The position numbers were made by a program, and so were the translations under genes. This document shows positions 32,300 to 46,300 of a stretch of 64,000 nucleotides of DNA, in pieces. This stretch comes from Nectonema munidae (lineage: Eukaryota > Nematomorpha > Nectonematoida > Nectonematidae). Positions within the stretch are counted from its first letter, which is position 1. Each line of letters begins with the position of its first letter. Location: NCBI GenBank assembly GCA_030549495.1, contig JAUIRK010001035.1, positions 310,001 to 374,000 of the forward strand, written 5' to 3'. The notes under the pieces are model-generated. The model had not been told where the DNA came from, ran no database searches, and was given only the letters and a program-made list of their open reading frames with translations.

Positions 32300-32590
32300 T
32301 TTAATCATGAGCATAACATAACATAACATATTTATTTAAGCAAAATAGAGGTCGATGACTGTAAAAGTTGCCTCTTGATACTATTAAATAATAAAATATA
32401 AAATTCTAGACAGCCTAAATGAATCAAGTTTGTTTTTATAATTGTTGACTGCAAGAGAATTAACAAATTCACCCGGCAAGGAATTCCAATCATCAAAGGC
32501 TCTTTGTGTTAAATAAGTTTGACGATAGTTGCTTTGAAAACTTTCAGAAGAACAAAATCGAGATAAAATCTCAAAGATTTACCTTTAGAG
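32300..32590 (-). mobile_element. LINE 3'-end fragment with TTATG tail repeat
   Basis: The minus strand encodes ESFQSNYRQTYLTQRAFDDW, NSLPGEFVNSL and NYKNKLDSF, then a stop. This is the same ORF2 C-terminus as at 26135-26420. A 3' UTR follows and ends in four tandem TTATG units (ATGTTATGTTATG, 32308-32328), a tail type common in this LINE group. The 5' part is missing. Confidence 0.78.
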
Positions 32591-33337
32591 AAATTCTTAG
32601 CAAGAAAACCTTGAAAAAACAACAAAATCCTAGTTTACTATAGTATGGTTTTTGCTGCATACTAGTACAGAAAAATTAGCATTCTGTTGAGTGTACAAAC
32701 AGTAAAATAACCACCTTTATATTATCTATTTTTTCTGGAAACAAGTAATCCGAATCGTCAATGCATTTACCTTCTACTCAACGTCAACAAATACATTTTG
32801 CAAGCTTATCATCATTTTGTAAGAAAGAAGTTATTATAAAAACTCCATCAGCACAAAGTAAAAACAAAATTTCACGCAAATTCAGATGTACATACCGTTT
32901 TTACCGAAAATAAATTAATTATCAAAATTATGGATAGTAATTACATGATATAAACCCTTCTTAATGCCAGATGATTGTGATAAAATTTTACTTCAATGTA
33001 CTAGCTCAGGCTTTCGAAAATTTTTACGTTTGCAGAACCCTTGAAATATATTAAATCTATCGTGGAACCCTGAACAAAAAAATGTATTATTTTGATATAT
33101 TTTTATCACAGTGTTTGGAATTGAAAAAAAGAGCATTATTCAAAACAAAAAAAGCATTCTCGATTAAAATAACAAAAAAATATAATAGAAAATTTGCTTA
33201 AATTTTATCATTCTAAAAATATATGATAATTAAGATGTAAAGTACGATAAAAAATTAGTAAATACTGGTTTGGAAAAAATTGAAGGTAGAACAAATTCTT
33301 GCTCCTCGTTTATGATACCTTTAATTAAAAATTTTCA
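32591..33337. other. AT-rich interval without recognised features
   Basis: No coding stretch, terminal repeats or tandem units were recognised. Confidence 0.4.
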
Positions 33338-33341
33338 TTAA

Positions 33342-33464
33342 GTCCCAGTGTTCCCATTTGGGAACATAAGTAATTTCATCTTCGTCTGCTTTTTTCAATG
33401 ACTTTGAATATAAATCGTCTGCGTTTTTTTTAGATATCGTCTGCTTTGCTTGGCCTTAAATGGG
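33342..33464 (-). mobile_element. TTAA-flanked MITE, family B (reverse orientation)
   Basis: TTAA at 33338-33341 and 33465-33468. Reversed, it reads CCCATTTAAGGCCAAGCAAA, then GCAGACGATATC, GATGAAATTACTTATGTTCC, and ends in GGAACACTGGGAC. It is directly joined through the shared TTAA to a family A element. Confidence 0.85.
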
Positions 33465-33468
33465 TTAA

Positions 33469-33723
33469 CGACCAGAATAATCAGACGATATCTAATATAG
33501 AGCAGAAAATTTGTATTAACCCATTTAAGGCCAAGCAAAGCAGACGATATCTAAAAAAACGCAGACGATTTATATTCAAAGTCATTGAAAAAAGCAGACG
33601 AAGATGAAATTACTTATGTTCCAAAATAGGAACATTGGCCGTAAATTGGTTAAAGAACTTTGATAAACGCAGACGATTTTATTTTTGTAAAGTCGACTAT
33701 AGTCGACATTGGGCGTTAACAGG
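33469..33723 (+). mobile_element. MITE family A interrupted by a family B MITE
   Basis: The left part (CGACCAGAATAATCAGACGA to TTTGTA) and right part (AACTTTGATAAACGCAGACG to GGGCGTTAACAGG) together match uninterrupted family A copies at 18437-18567 and 33908-34037. A family B element sits exactly at the internal TTAA of the ..TTTGTATTAA.. segment. The first 8 bases of the left terminal repeat are absent. Confidence 0.85.
33520..33649 (+). mobile_element. Family B MITE nested in a family A MITE
   Basis: A 130-bp copy flanked by TTAA at 33516-33519 and 33650-33653. Its ends are CCCATTTAAGGCCAA and, reversed, CCAATTTACGGCCAATGTTCC-like. It is nearly identical to 63671-63798. Confidence 0.9.
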
Positions 33724-33907
33724 TTACGAAGAACGTGTAAGTATATTTAGCTGTCAATTAAATAATAAAGCGATGTCAACCGAGTATACGTCAAACATTT
33801 TCCTACTTCCACTATCTTCAATATTTTCCTCAAGGAGAGACCCAAATGAATGGGTTGCCTATAGGATTTGAACCAAAAACTCTGTTGTATAAAAGTCAAA
33901 GAATTAA

Positions 33908-34037
33908 CCCATTATCGGCCAGAATAAGCAGAAGATATCTAATGTAAAGCAGAAGATTTGTATTAAAAAGCATTTATAAAAGCAGACAACTCATATTTTT
34001 GTAAAGTCGACATATGTCGACTGTGGTCGATGACCGG
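33908..34037 (+). mobile_element. TTAA-flanked MITE, family A
   Basis: A 130-bp uninterrupted copy, TTAA at 33904-33907 and 34038-34041, with ends CCCATTATCGGCC and, reversed, CCGGTCATCGACC. Confidence 0.87.
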
Positions 34038-34247
34038 TTAAACAGCTTAAAAACTTGGAATTGTACTATTTCAAAACACTTGGAAATGATAGTCATGTGC
34101 TTCAAATCTCAACTTAACTCTTTTTTTCAAAAAAACTTTAATTAACATTTGCATAACAATGTATTAATTGGTGTTGTTCATCCAAAAACAATAGATATTC
34201 TTCTTTTTCGCAAATCTTCTTTTGTTTCGGAATTTTAATTAGCATAC

Positions 34248-34373
34248 TCATGATATTGAAATAAGTTGAGCAAAGAGATGGTTGAAAAAGTTTTCATAAA
34301 TTGTTTTTAGTTCCGGCGAAATCTTGTCATCCAATGCCTTTAAAACGATGATCATTAAAATTTCTTTGAATTT
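34248..34373 (-). CDS. Globin B exon 3 (helices G-H and stop)
   Basis: After a TTTTTAG acceptor come 41 codons and a TGA at 34248-34250. It is aligned to globin A exon 3 along the KFKE...SPEL...IYExFFxHLF pattern. Confidence 0.87.
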   Translation of the reverse strand, partial: KFKEILMIIVLKALDDKISPELKTIYENFFNHLFAQLISIS

Positions 34374-37300
34374 CTAAAAAGATAAAAACAGTGAGTACAA
34401 CTTTTTAAAGATAAATTTATAAGAATTAGGATTGAAAAACTGATAAAGTAAAATAAAAGAATTACAATTATGCATTAAAATGTCTTTTTGGAAAAAATTT
34501 TAAAAAATATTAAGCTACTAAAGTATTTTAGTAACGAAAAATTGGGCAGAAATACTTGACTGAAATTATGATTCATGGTTTATTTTATATCATTGGTAAG
34601 ATGGTGTGATGTTTTCAAGTCGAAGATAAGATAATCAATTATAGAATATATTTTCCGACTTAAATCATTAATCATGTTTGATTTCGTGTTTCAAATTTCA
34701 ATAGAGATTCTACCTTAAAGTTGAAAATAAGGAAAATATAACTTTACATTCTTAAACTTTGTTTTTTTCTTATTTTAAAGATTGGCAACTGAAAATGTAG
34801 ACAGACAAGCCTGATATAAAAGTAGCCTCTTTTAAACGAACAAGTGTCTGTAAGGAACAGTTTCTATCAATATCTTGATTGCGTTTATTCGACTTTGATT
34901 GACCGACGAGCTGCTCACAAAGAAAAGTAACTGGTCACTTTTAACAATTTTATTGATCAATCTAAGAACACACACTTTTATATGTTATGTGAAGTCTTAG
35001 TTGTCTAGTGAATCTACGAAATTTTTATTTACTTCATATTTCTCTTTATATATTAGTCATGTACAGGTACACTGTGTAAAGCCACGTATTATTAAATTCA
35101 GAATTTTTTAATATTTTTTGCGTCTATTTGACAAAGACTGAACACATAAGAAGACTATGTGTGAATACGTTTGCTTCAATGCAAGACAAGTGGAAATCTA
35201 TTTTAAAAAAATCGCCAAAGTTTATCAAATTACCCAAATAAGAAAATTTGATTTCGCTTGATAAAGGCGTTGAGATAAAAGATGGAAATCAAATTTCAAA
35301 TATTGTTGATATGAATTTCCGCTTCCAAAAAATTCCAATCATACTGAGTCTCAATTATCAATAAAAGACAATCCTCGTTTTTAACTTGGTAATGGAAATG
35401 ATCAAATATATAAATGTATTAAAAATGATTTTAGCATATTTACTACTAATATCAACAAATTTTTGAAATTATTTTCCATTGTTTCAATATTAAAAATGGA
35501 AAAAGAATAAAAGAAATCTTTTAAGCATCCCAAAAAATTTAAATGATCATGTTCATTTGACTAAAAGAGTCATTTTTATTTATTTTTAAAAAATAAATCT
35601 ATCTCCCTTCCTTCAACACTTATAGATTAACAAATTTCTAAAATTCTAATTTGTCTTTTTTCAATTCTATTATATTTTTGGCAATTGTACTTTGTATTTT
35701 CCCCATTGAAAATTATTTTTTGCAACTCTATAACCAATAGTAAATGTTTTTACTATTAAAAACATATGTAATTCATTTACATAAAAACACTTACTATTTG
35801 ATTTCGAGAAATACATTCTAGGTTTTAGTGGACCCCTTTGATTAGTCAGATTTATGAATTTTCATGGAAAAATCTTTAGACGGTGTGTACCACGGGACTA
35901 AAACTTTACTTTTCAATTTATAAGCAAAGCCAAATTATATATAAAAATTTCTTCAAAAAATATCGTACAGAATAGAATTGCCAAAAGACAAATTATAATT
36001 GAAAAGAGAGAAAACAGAACTAAAAACGATATATATAAATGAGTTTGTGTCCTTATTTAACCTGTTAGTCCTTATTTACCCTTATAGGGAGAATAGTATT
36101 TAGGGCTTACATTATAGGAATATTTAATTTTTCAAATTCAAGATATAGAAAAAGCTGAACTCGAGATAGGTTTAAAAGATGTAAAAGATGATTGTATCAA
36201 AAAATCGCATCAACAAGCTCAATTGTCTTGGAAAAATCAAAGAAGTCTTCCTTTATCAATTGGTGGTGATAAGGAAAGCTTATATTTTTTAGTTCAGCAT
36301 AACTTGCCCAGAGCAACTTCTGATCACCTTACTCATCTTTTCAAAAACATTTTCCTTGATAGTAAGATTGCTTCCTCATATGCATGCGCAAAAACAAAAA
36401 CATTTTCTATTATCAACAAGGCATTTCAACCTCATTACCATAGACAAGTTGATAAGTATTGTAAGCGAAATCCATTTAGTATAGGTAATGATGGCTCAAA
36501 TGATAGTGGAATTTTGGTTATTACTCAATCAAAAAGCATATCTGAGCAGTTTTACGAAATGTGTCCAACTGAAGGAGAAAATGCAAGAAAAGCAGTCAAA
36601 GTTTTCGACCTAACGCCAATTCAATGATTGGAAAGCGAAATCTAGCTCACATTAAAAGCTCACATTGCTGCAAGTCACGCGAATGATGCATTTACCGAAT
36701 ATATTGGATTCAACGTAGAAGATATTTGTGTAGACTGCTTTATTTGTTTGATAACAGCTCTAAACGTAAAGGAAAACTTTTAGAGTATACTTTAATAAAT
36801 ACTTTTGAAACTTTTTACTTTTGTTAAAGACTTAACAAAGTCTTTAAAGTAAATCACTACTTTAAACTTCTGTTAAGGTTTCGAAAATCTTTAGAAAAAT
36901 TTTTTTAAAACATATTGAAAAATTTTAAAAACTTACACATAAGTGTTCCTTTTTAATAGGATAACTTTTGTGTGTGATCTTCCACTTGTATACTTCTTTT
37001 TGGAATTGATCATAGTTTAAAATAGATATGATTAGTTGATTGATTAACTTCATTACAACAATCCCATGCCCTTCAAAGCTAAAAGACTTTCCCAGTTTTT
37101 CAAATTCTCCATAAAAGATGCTTTTTATTTCGTTGGAATCTTGAAATATACTTAATAAAAAATACTTTCAAAAAGATAAATAACAAAAAAAGTTTTCATT
37201 TTAGTATTACTTGAATAAAAAATAAAAATGGAAAAAGTTAAACTTTCTAAAAGCAAAAATATGCCAAAACGAAAACTGTTGAAAAATTTCATCTTCTAGT

Positions 37301-40300
37301 TCCAACACATGTTTATCTATTTAATTAAAACATGAAAAAGTTACATTTTTTTAATTTAAGATGTAAAATCCAAAGTTTAAATATTCCGTGTTTTTCATAA
37401 TCTGATTTGAAAAATATTGTTTTTTATCAGTTTATTTAATTTTTTCAGTTGAAAAAATTATTTTGTTAAAGTGTGTTTATTTTATAAAATATTAACCGAT
37501 TTCATCCCATCATCAGTTGTTACTTACGCAGACTTTAATATCAAATTTCTTAATGTCATTGGGATGAAATGGATTAAATTAATTGAGTAAAATAAATAAT
37601 GAACAAATGTCTATAATTATGTAATAATGGAAACCTACAGTTTGTCTTCTTATTTGCATGGTTCTAGGTCTACTATCCCAAAGGACAATTCCCAGGCGAG
37701 CGACTGCCCGATTATTAAGAACTGCCTGGCAAAAAAGAACGAGAGTAGGACAACTTTCGGATGGAAAATTATCTTACAATCATAATTTGTTAAATTAGGC
37801 AAAAACTAGATCATTTGGGCTTTAGAAATTTCGTTGAATTGTGAACAATTCAAGTTTTTATCTCGTTTAAGACATTTTTATTTCAGACAAAGAGAAAAAT
37901 GATAATTTTAACAAAGATAGACGTTCATATTTTTGTAGATTTTTTACTTATATTTCTCAAACTTATGTAAACTTTCTGTTTTTTTCTTCAAACTATTATT
38001 TATGAAGTTTTTCCTGCTTTATTACACTCTAAAAAGTGTATTCTTAATGTGTTTCCTAAGTTGGACACTCCCAGAAGAAAATAAATAGATTTTAACAAAA
38101 ATTTGAATTTTCCTAATAAAAACTGCATTGTTCTTTCAGCTGTTGTCTAGATAAATATTTGCATGCGTATATGCATTATTGATTATTCGGTCGTATTTGA
38201 AGTTTAAAATAAACTTTCAAGCGAGGGGAAGGGTGCAAATTAAGTGTCTAGGCAACATTTGGGCTAAGTTTGATACTATATAAGTCTCGTAAAATATTAA
38301 CATTTTTGATATATTGTTTGAAATTAATTTTCTGAGAAATTTCATTTTAAAAATTCTCTCCTAAATTTTGTGTTCTACTTGTGATAGGTATAATTTTTAT
38401 TTATTAAATTAAATTTGAATAAAAATTGTTAATAAATGTTCTTAGTCTGCTTATTATTTTATCTTAAAAAATTAGGGTGGGGCCCCAAAAATCATAATCT
38501 CACTATTTTAATTATACCCGTTGGAGGGTTGCGTTTAGTTGAGTATGTTTACATTCAATATTATATTGGATATTACCCAAACGTATACTTCACAAAGAAA
38601 GAAATTTCAATGATAGTCACACTCATCAATTCAATAGTTATGAGGAGAAAAATAATCTAGTCGAGGTATCTCAGAAATTTATTTGAGCAGTGCTAAAATA
38701 CATAACGGTCTATTTTTCAAAATCAAAATTACAAATAAAACTTTAGATTAAAATTTAATGCATTTTTTTTTTAAAATATTTTTTTATTGGGAATAATGAT
38801 TGTAAAAACATTTAAAAAAAAGTAAATTAGAAATATTAAGATTTACTTTTTTCAAATTAAATTTTTTGCTAAAACAAGCACGAAAAAAAGAAGATTGTAA
38901 CAGCTGATTTGCATGTGAATCAGTTGAAATAGTATGAAATTTAGTTTTAATGGTCATATTGCTGAATAGACTTTCACATGCATATTTCAAACCAAAAAGA
39001 GAAGCCATTTTTGCACATCGACAACTATATTCTGCTACTGTTTCCTTGTATAATGGACCAAAATTCTATTAGTTCGGGAGTTATAGAGAAGAATTTAGTT
39101 CTAAAACAGGTGTTAGGATCTCATTTCTTTTGAAAGCCATAAAAAACATCATAGAAAGAATCTTTTATATCACCATCAATTGAGGGCTAGATTTGCGAAT
39201 CCAAGATATATTCTAACGCCTCCCAAAGTGGGTGGTAGAGCCCCTAGGGGGCGTTATCAAGACACAAGGGGCGTCAAATGTTTTGCTCGAGATAGGGGGC
39301 GTTAGAGTCGCGCAAAGGGGCGCTGTAGAATTTTGCATATAATTATTTTTAAGCTCACGAGATCATTGAAACTCGTGATAACTAGAAATAATACATTCAA
39401 CATGTGTAAATAGAAGAGCTTTCACAAAAGCTTATGTATGATGTGTGTACTTCTCTCCACATGTTTCTGATATTTTTTTCTGACATTTTTATTCGCCTCA
39501 CGTGCACACTGCACATAGCTTGCACAATATTCACAGATACAGGCGTCAAAGCAAATTATTTATGAAGTATTTTCTGTGTGATCGATGTTAAAAAGCGTGA
39601 TTCAAATCAATAGAGCAACCGCGTTTGAGCTCCAATCATTCATCATTTTCTTACTTATTTTGTGTTATTCATAGCTATAACTTTGTTTTTCTCATTTTGA
39701 AAATGTCAGAAAGTTCAAAGAAAAAATGTCGATAGTATAAAGTTGAGTATCATTAGTGCTGGGCAAAATTTGTCCGCTCAAGTGCTGGGGGCGTAAAGTG
39801 CCCGCCCTATTTTTCTCAGATATTAATAAGTTTTTATAAATATTTTTAATGTTACATATATATTTCAACTATGCTGAATTCAGTGGTGATGTCCATTTTT
39901 TATCAAACCTGTCAAAAAATTGATTTATATATGACACTCATCTAAAAAAGGAACTTTTTTTTAAAAATTATATAAAAGTTTTTTAAAAATTTATCCCCAT
40001 TTTAAAAAATAAAAAATTGGGGGTTTATTTTTTTTTTTGAATCTATCAAACCTGTCAAAAAATTGATTTATATTTGACAGCTCATCTCAAAAAGGAACTT
40101 TTTATTTAAATAATTATATAAAGTTTTTTACACATTTATACCCATTTTCAAATATGCTAAATTCAGTGGTTATATTCATTTTTTATGAGAATCTATCAAA
40201 CCTTTCAAAAAATTGATTTATATTTGACAGCTCATCTCAAAAAGGAACTTTTTATTTAAATAATTATATAAAGTTTTTTACACATGTATACCCATTTTCA

Positions 40301-43300
40301 AATATGCTGAATTCAGAGGTGATATTTATTTTTTATGAAAATCAATCAAACCTGTCAAAAAATTGATCTAAATGTGACAGCTCATCTCAAAAAGAAGCTT
40401 TTAATCTAAATAATTATATAATGTTTTTACACATCCATTTTCAAGCATGCTGAATTCAGTGGTGATATTCATTTTTTTTTAAAATCATTCAAACCTGTCA
40501 AAAAAGTGATTTACATATGACAACTCATCTCAAAAAAGAAACTTTTTATCCAAATAATTATAAAAATTTTTTTACAAATAAATGGCACAGATGCCAATAT
40601 GTGAGAATTTAGTCACTATCAAGATATTTTTAATTTAAATTGAATTTGTCCATCTTTTTCCTTTTGCGTCAAAGAAATAATTTTAATACTTTTTGTAATT
40701 GAACAATGAACATCACGAATGATTCATCAGAAAAAAACCTTTGAAATGAGATTGGTTGACAAATATTCACGCCTGATAATAAAATACACGATACTGATAA
40801 AAAAGTCTAAGATCATCAAGAAGATTTCTTTAATCAGAATGCTTTGAGAGAGGAAAAAAATAATTTTACCCTTATAAAAAAATTTTCGAACACACATTGA
40901 AGAATATAAATTTTTAATGAAAAAAGAGCTACCAAGAAAGGATCATCATAGAATGAATAGCAAAATTACATACTATAAATTATAATATGACGTGGAGACT
41001 ACGAGCCGATAACCAATTTGTAGCCAAAAAGATGGAGGTCCTATCGAGTTACATAAGTTACTGTAGAATGAAATATTTTGAGTGAATTATCGATTTTTTT
41101 GACAGGTTTTATTGATTTCATAAAAAATGACATCACCATTAAATTCTACATACTTGAAATGTATAAAAAACTTTTTATAAGAATAAAAATTTTAATTTTG
41201 ACATGGGCTGTCATATTTAAATTATTTTGTCAGGTTTGACTAATTTTTTATAAAAAAAAAAGGAATATAACCAGTAAACACAGTCTACTTAAAAATGGGT
41301 ATATGGGTGTAAAATGCCATACACGGTAAACTTCATCATCTCCATATACTTTCTATTAAACGTAATTCTCTAATTCAAAAAACCGTGACTGATCCTTTCT
41401 TTTTGGGATAAATCAATTTTTTGACATTTTTGATTAATTTTCATATAAAAATGAATATCACGACTGAATTACGCATGCTTAAGGGTATATATGTGTAAAC
41501 AACTTTATATTATTACTTAGATAAAAAGTTTCTTTTTAAGATGAGCTATCATATTCTTTTTCACAGTCAAAATCTTTTTGAAGCATCTATTATATAATTA
41601 AACCACTTCCTAGTTCATTAGAACATGGTAGATCTTCTATTTAGTCAAGATACATATTTTTTTTAATTATTTGTTTTGATCACATGTTCTCTTTTAAATT
41701 AGTTTTCAACTTGGTTCCTTCTCTCATATAAATTTTCAAAAGATTTTATAATACGTTTTGTTTGTTTTTTTAATAAATATTTCATACTCAAGATGATTGT
41801 AGAAAGTATTATAAGCCAAAATATACAAAAAAAAAAGTATATTTTCACTATATATCTAATATGCAGCCATTTTTTGAAAATTTTTTGCAGAACTGATTTT
41901 CAGGCATACATTACTAATTCAATTGCCACTTCGAGATATTTTTTAACCGTATTATCCAAAATCCAGTACAGAAATAAAATAAGCATAGTCGATTTGGTAT
42001 AAAACAGATATTTTATTTTTTTGAAAATATTTTTGAAGACAGTATCTAGAAGTAAACCGCAAATCTGATTCAAACTTTCAGATATTTTAAAATCATAAAT
42101 GCCAAAACTGAGTCCAAAAATGAAACCAGTATCTTCCATTTGGCATAAAAACAGATATTTTATTTAAATTTCAAAAATATTTCTGTAGACATTAGACGTA
42201 AATCGAACATTTGATTGATACTTTCAGACATTTAAAACCTCCAAATGCAAAAAAAATGATTTCAGAAATAAAAATTATCATGGTCGAATTGGTATAAAAA
42301 CATATATTTCATGTAAAATTAGAGAGAATATTTTGGGATATAGTTTTACCACATAAACCGCAAATTTGATTGACACTAGCAGTAAAACCTCTAAATGCGA
42401 AAACTGTGTTCAGAAATGAAATCATCATGATCTATTTGCTATAAAAACATATATTTCAAGTAAAATTTGTATCAATATTTTTTAAAACAAATTTTAGAAC
42501 TAAACGCAAATTTGATTGATACTTATAGGTATTTTCAAATTAAAACTGCAAAAATTGAGTCCATAAATGAAACTAGCATGGTTGATTTGGTATAAAAACA
42601 TATATTTAATTGTAAAATTTGAATGAATGTTTTTGGAAACAATTTTCAGAAGTAAACCGCAAATTTGATTAACACTTATAGGTATTTTCAAATCCTAAAT
42701 GTAAAAAATGAGTCCAGAAATGAAAACAGCATGATCGATTTGGTATAACACATATGTTTTTATGTAAAATGTGAAGGAATGTTTTTGGAGACAATTTTCA
42801 GAAGTAAACCGCAAATTTTATTAACACTTATAGGTATTTTCAAATTCTAAATGTAAAAAATGAGTCCAGAAATAAAAACAGCATGACCGATTTAGTAAAA
42901 AAACATATATTTTATGTAAAATTTGAAGGTATATTTTATTAGATACATTTTTGACCAATCAAAATTTTGATTGACATTTTCTAAAAAGTAGCCATGATTA
43001 TTGAAAAAATTAAATATATAAAGTGTTATGCGTTCCAAACTGTATATAATTATAAATTTTCAGGGTATTATATAATATAGATCCTAAGTTATAAGGTTAA
43101 GTACAGATAATGTCAAAATTCTGCTGAAAAATTTTAATTTTTGATTTTGATTGAAAGTTTTGGACATGAAAGGGTCATTCAACTACCATGAAAATGGTTT
43201 CAAAAGATGCAGCTAGCGATTTTAGAAAAAGTCACAAAATTTGAAGGGATATAATTCAGCCAATTTTCTACAATTAATTTTTTAGTGAAGGGGCGTAATA

Positions 43301-46300
43301 GGGTTAAGTTTGGATTTATTTAATTTTTTAAAAATGAACAACAGCTGATGTGTCTCCTTTGCGAAAAGGTATTTTCAAATGAAGTAATGAAAACATCGAG
43401 GCTTTCCGAACATTAGAACAAAATGCCTTCAAAGAAAGTAAATAAAAAATTTTCATATTTCAAAAACTTGTTGATAAATTTAATAACCGGAATCGAATTT
43501 CATCGTTTATCACAAATCAATCACAAAACGTTATGATGGGATTGTTTGTCCATACAATATTTAAAAATTGATTGCTAAATGAGGGAAAACTCCCACAATT
43601 GGAGAACAACTTATTTTACCAGCTATAGAAGAAGTTCTCAGTACTATAGTGCATCATCCTTTTCCCAAAACTATTTTGAATTCAATTCCACTTATTAATA
43701 ATTCAGTACAAAGAAGAATTGATGAGATGGCGTGCAATATTGAAGAAACTTTATATGAGACGCTCAAAAGTCAACAATTGAGTTTGCAGTTGGACGAATC
43801 TACTCTTCCAGGTAATGATGCATTGCTTTTGGCGTATGTCCGTTTCATTAAAGACGGAAAAGTTTTACAAGAGTTTTTTTTGCTGATGAACTTGAAACTG
43901 ACACTAAAGGCGAATCAATTTTCAATAAAGTTTATGCGTTTTTCAAAGAGAAGGAAATTCTTTTAAGTAATATCGTTGCTTGTTCAACTAATGGAGCTCC
44001 AGCCTTAATGGGAAGACAAAGGTTTCCTTGCTTTTTTAAAAAAACATGCTCCCAATTGTCTCACGGTTCACTGTGTCATTCATCGCCAGCACTTGGTTGC
44101 AAAAAACTTGAATGAACGTCTTCATAAATCTCTTGATAGCATTATATCAGAAGTGAACAAGATAAAATGTAATTCTCTTAACTCGCCATTATTTCGTCAA
44201 CTTTGCAAAGACAATAATGAAGAATTTGATCCCCTACTTTTACACACGGAAGTACGGTGGTTATCAAGAGAAAATTCGTTGAAGCGGTTTTACTCTCTAT
44301 CTGAGACCATCATAACTTTTCTCAGAGAAAATAAATGTGCTTCGCTAAGTGATGAGCTCATAGCTTGCAAAAGTGATGTGGCCTACTTGACAGACTTGTT
44401 CACCATATTTAACGAGCTAAATCTGCAACTGCAAGGATCTGAGGTAAATCTCATCAAGACAAAATCTGTTATTTGTGCATTCATTGAAAAACTCATTTTT
44501 CAGACAAAATATTGGTCGTTGAGAGCTATTCCAATTTTCAAATTTGAATATGCTCAAAAAAGACTTGGCGTTTGATTGTTCTACAATAGATGATCTCCTT
44601 GTTTATTGTGAGCATTTTACCTTTTTACAAAAAAACATGGCATTTAGATATCATGATCTTATTAATATGACAATACCTGACTGGCTCATCAATCCTTTTC
44701 TTTATGATACAACAGATGAAACTGTATGGAAAAACTTTTCCTCAATCCTAAACAAATCCGCCCTGGCAAGACTTTCTCCTGTCCCGAACTAAAATTTACT
44801 TCCCCGCAGAGCTCTCATATTTACTCATTCATATTCTATTAAATGTTGATATATGATTTGATGAAGAAGAAACAAGTCATTTTAGATTTTTCATTGAACC
44901 TCCTTTAGATGCTTGCTCGGTTTCGGGAAATGATGGTTGTTTTGAGTATAACAATTTCAGCTCCAATCAATTAGCGGCTTCAGCACAATTTGACAGTGAA
45001 AATAATTAGGAAGAAGAAATGTGTGAAACAAATCCTCACAAAAAAGTAAAGAGTGTCGAATGGGGCATTGTGGACAGTTGAAAATCTTTGAAGAGCTTTT
45101 CCCCCAACCAGGGACCTTTTTTTCATGATCAACCGCTTCAAATATTAGATATTCTTACTATGTTTTTAAACATAGAGATTAGAGACATGTTTGTTGACAT
45201 GTCAAATACATACGCTCTACAAAAAAACTTTTACTTGAATGTATTCCGTGATGAAATATTTTGTTTGATAAGCATATTAATTTGCTCAAGCTATGACTCT
45301 CTGCCACGTTCCAGGTTATACTGGGACAAGAAAGAAGACTGCAACAACTCTTTGATTTCTTCATATCGATGCGGCGTAAGCGTTTTGAAGAGATCAAAAA
45401 ATACCTTCACATGTGTGATAACACATCTCTTCTTGAAAAAGATAAATTTGACAAAATGCGTCCCTTGATAGAAAAGCTGAATTCAAATTTTTTTAAGTGG
45501 GCACCTTCATCTGAGTTTCATTTCATTGATGAAACAATGATTGAATATTTTGGCGGTCACTCGACAAAACAATTTCTCCGAGAAAAACAAATACGCTTTG
45601 GTTGTAAACAATGGTCGCATTGTATCGCTCCTGGATATTGCGTTCAGTTTGACCTATACCAAGGAAAAAATGTTGAAAGTCGTGAAAAACAAAATTTGGT
45701 CTAAAGGGCTCAGTAGTTTCAAACTTTTCCAATAAGTTAAATCAGCTGTGCCCAAATAATTATCACTATGTGTGTGATGATTTTTTTTCATCGTATGACT
45801 TAGTTAACGAAATGCTTGCGATGGGAAAAAAGATAACTGGGACCATCTGCAGTTAAGTCCGAAAGAAAGATTTTAAAGAGAAGAAAAGAGGCTTCCACAA
45901 ATTTTATCATTTGATGGAGTCAATATTTTTCAGTGGTATGACAATAAATCAGTACTCGCAATTTCAAATTCTTGCACAGACGAGCCTTTATCTCATGTTG
46001 CAAGATATTCTCGTAAAGAAAGGAAGAAACTTCTCGTTTCCCAGCCAAATATTTTCAATGTTTACAGCAGTCAAATGCAATGGGTTGATCGAATGGATCA
46101 AAACATTGCACAATATCAAGTACCAATTCGAGGCAAAAAAATGGTATTGGCCCATTTTGAGTCACTTGATCAATACGTCAGTATCTCAACCGTGGCAAAT
46201 ATACAGATTGACTCCAAATCAAAAGATGGATCAATTGTGTTTTCGAAGAACGCTCGTTGAAATTCTTTTGTCAAAGTTTGGAGTGCCATCTATGTCAGCT

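Noticed and set aside
33840-33905. GGTTCAAATCC on the minus strand with a possible acceptor-stem match (tRNA-Lys-like)
   Set aside because: D-arm and 5' acceptor stem cannot be formed, even after removing the adjacent MITE; at best a worn pseudogene.
41793-42691. Frames of 63-79 codons on both strands
   Set aside because: Lie inside the second tandem repeat family and repeat with it.
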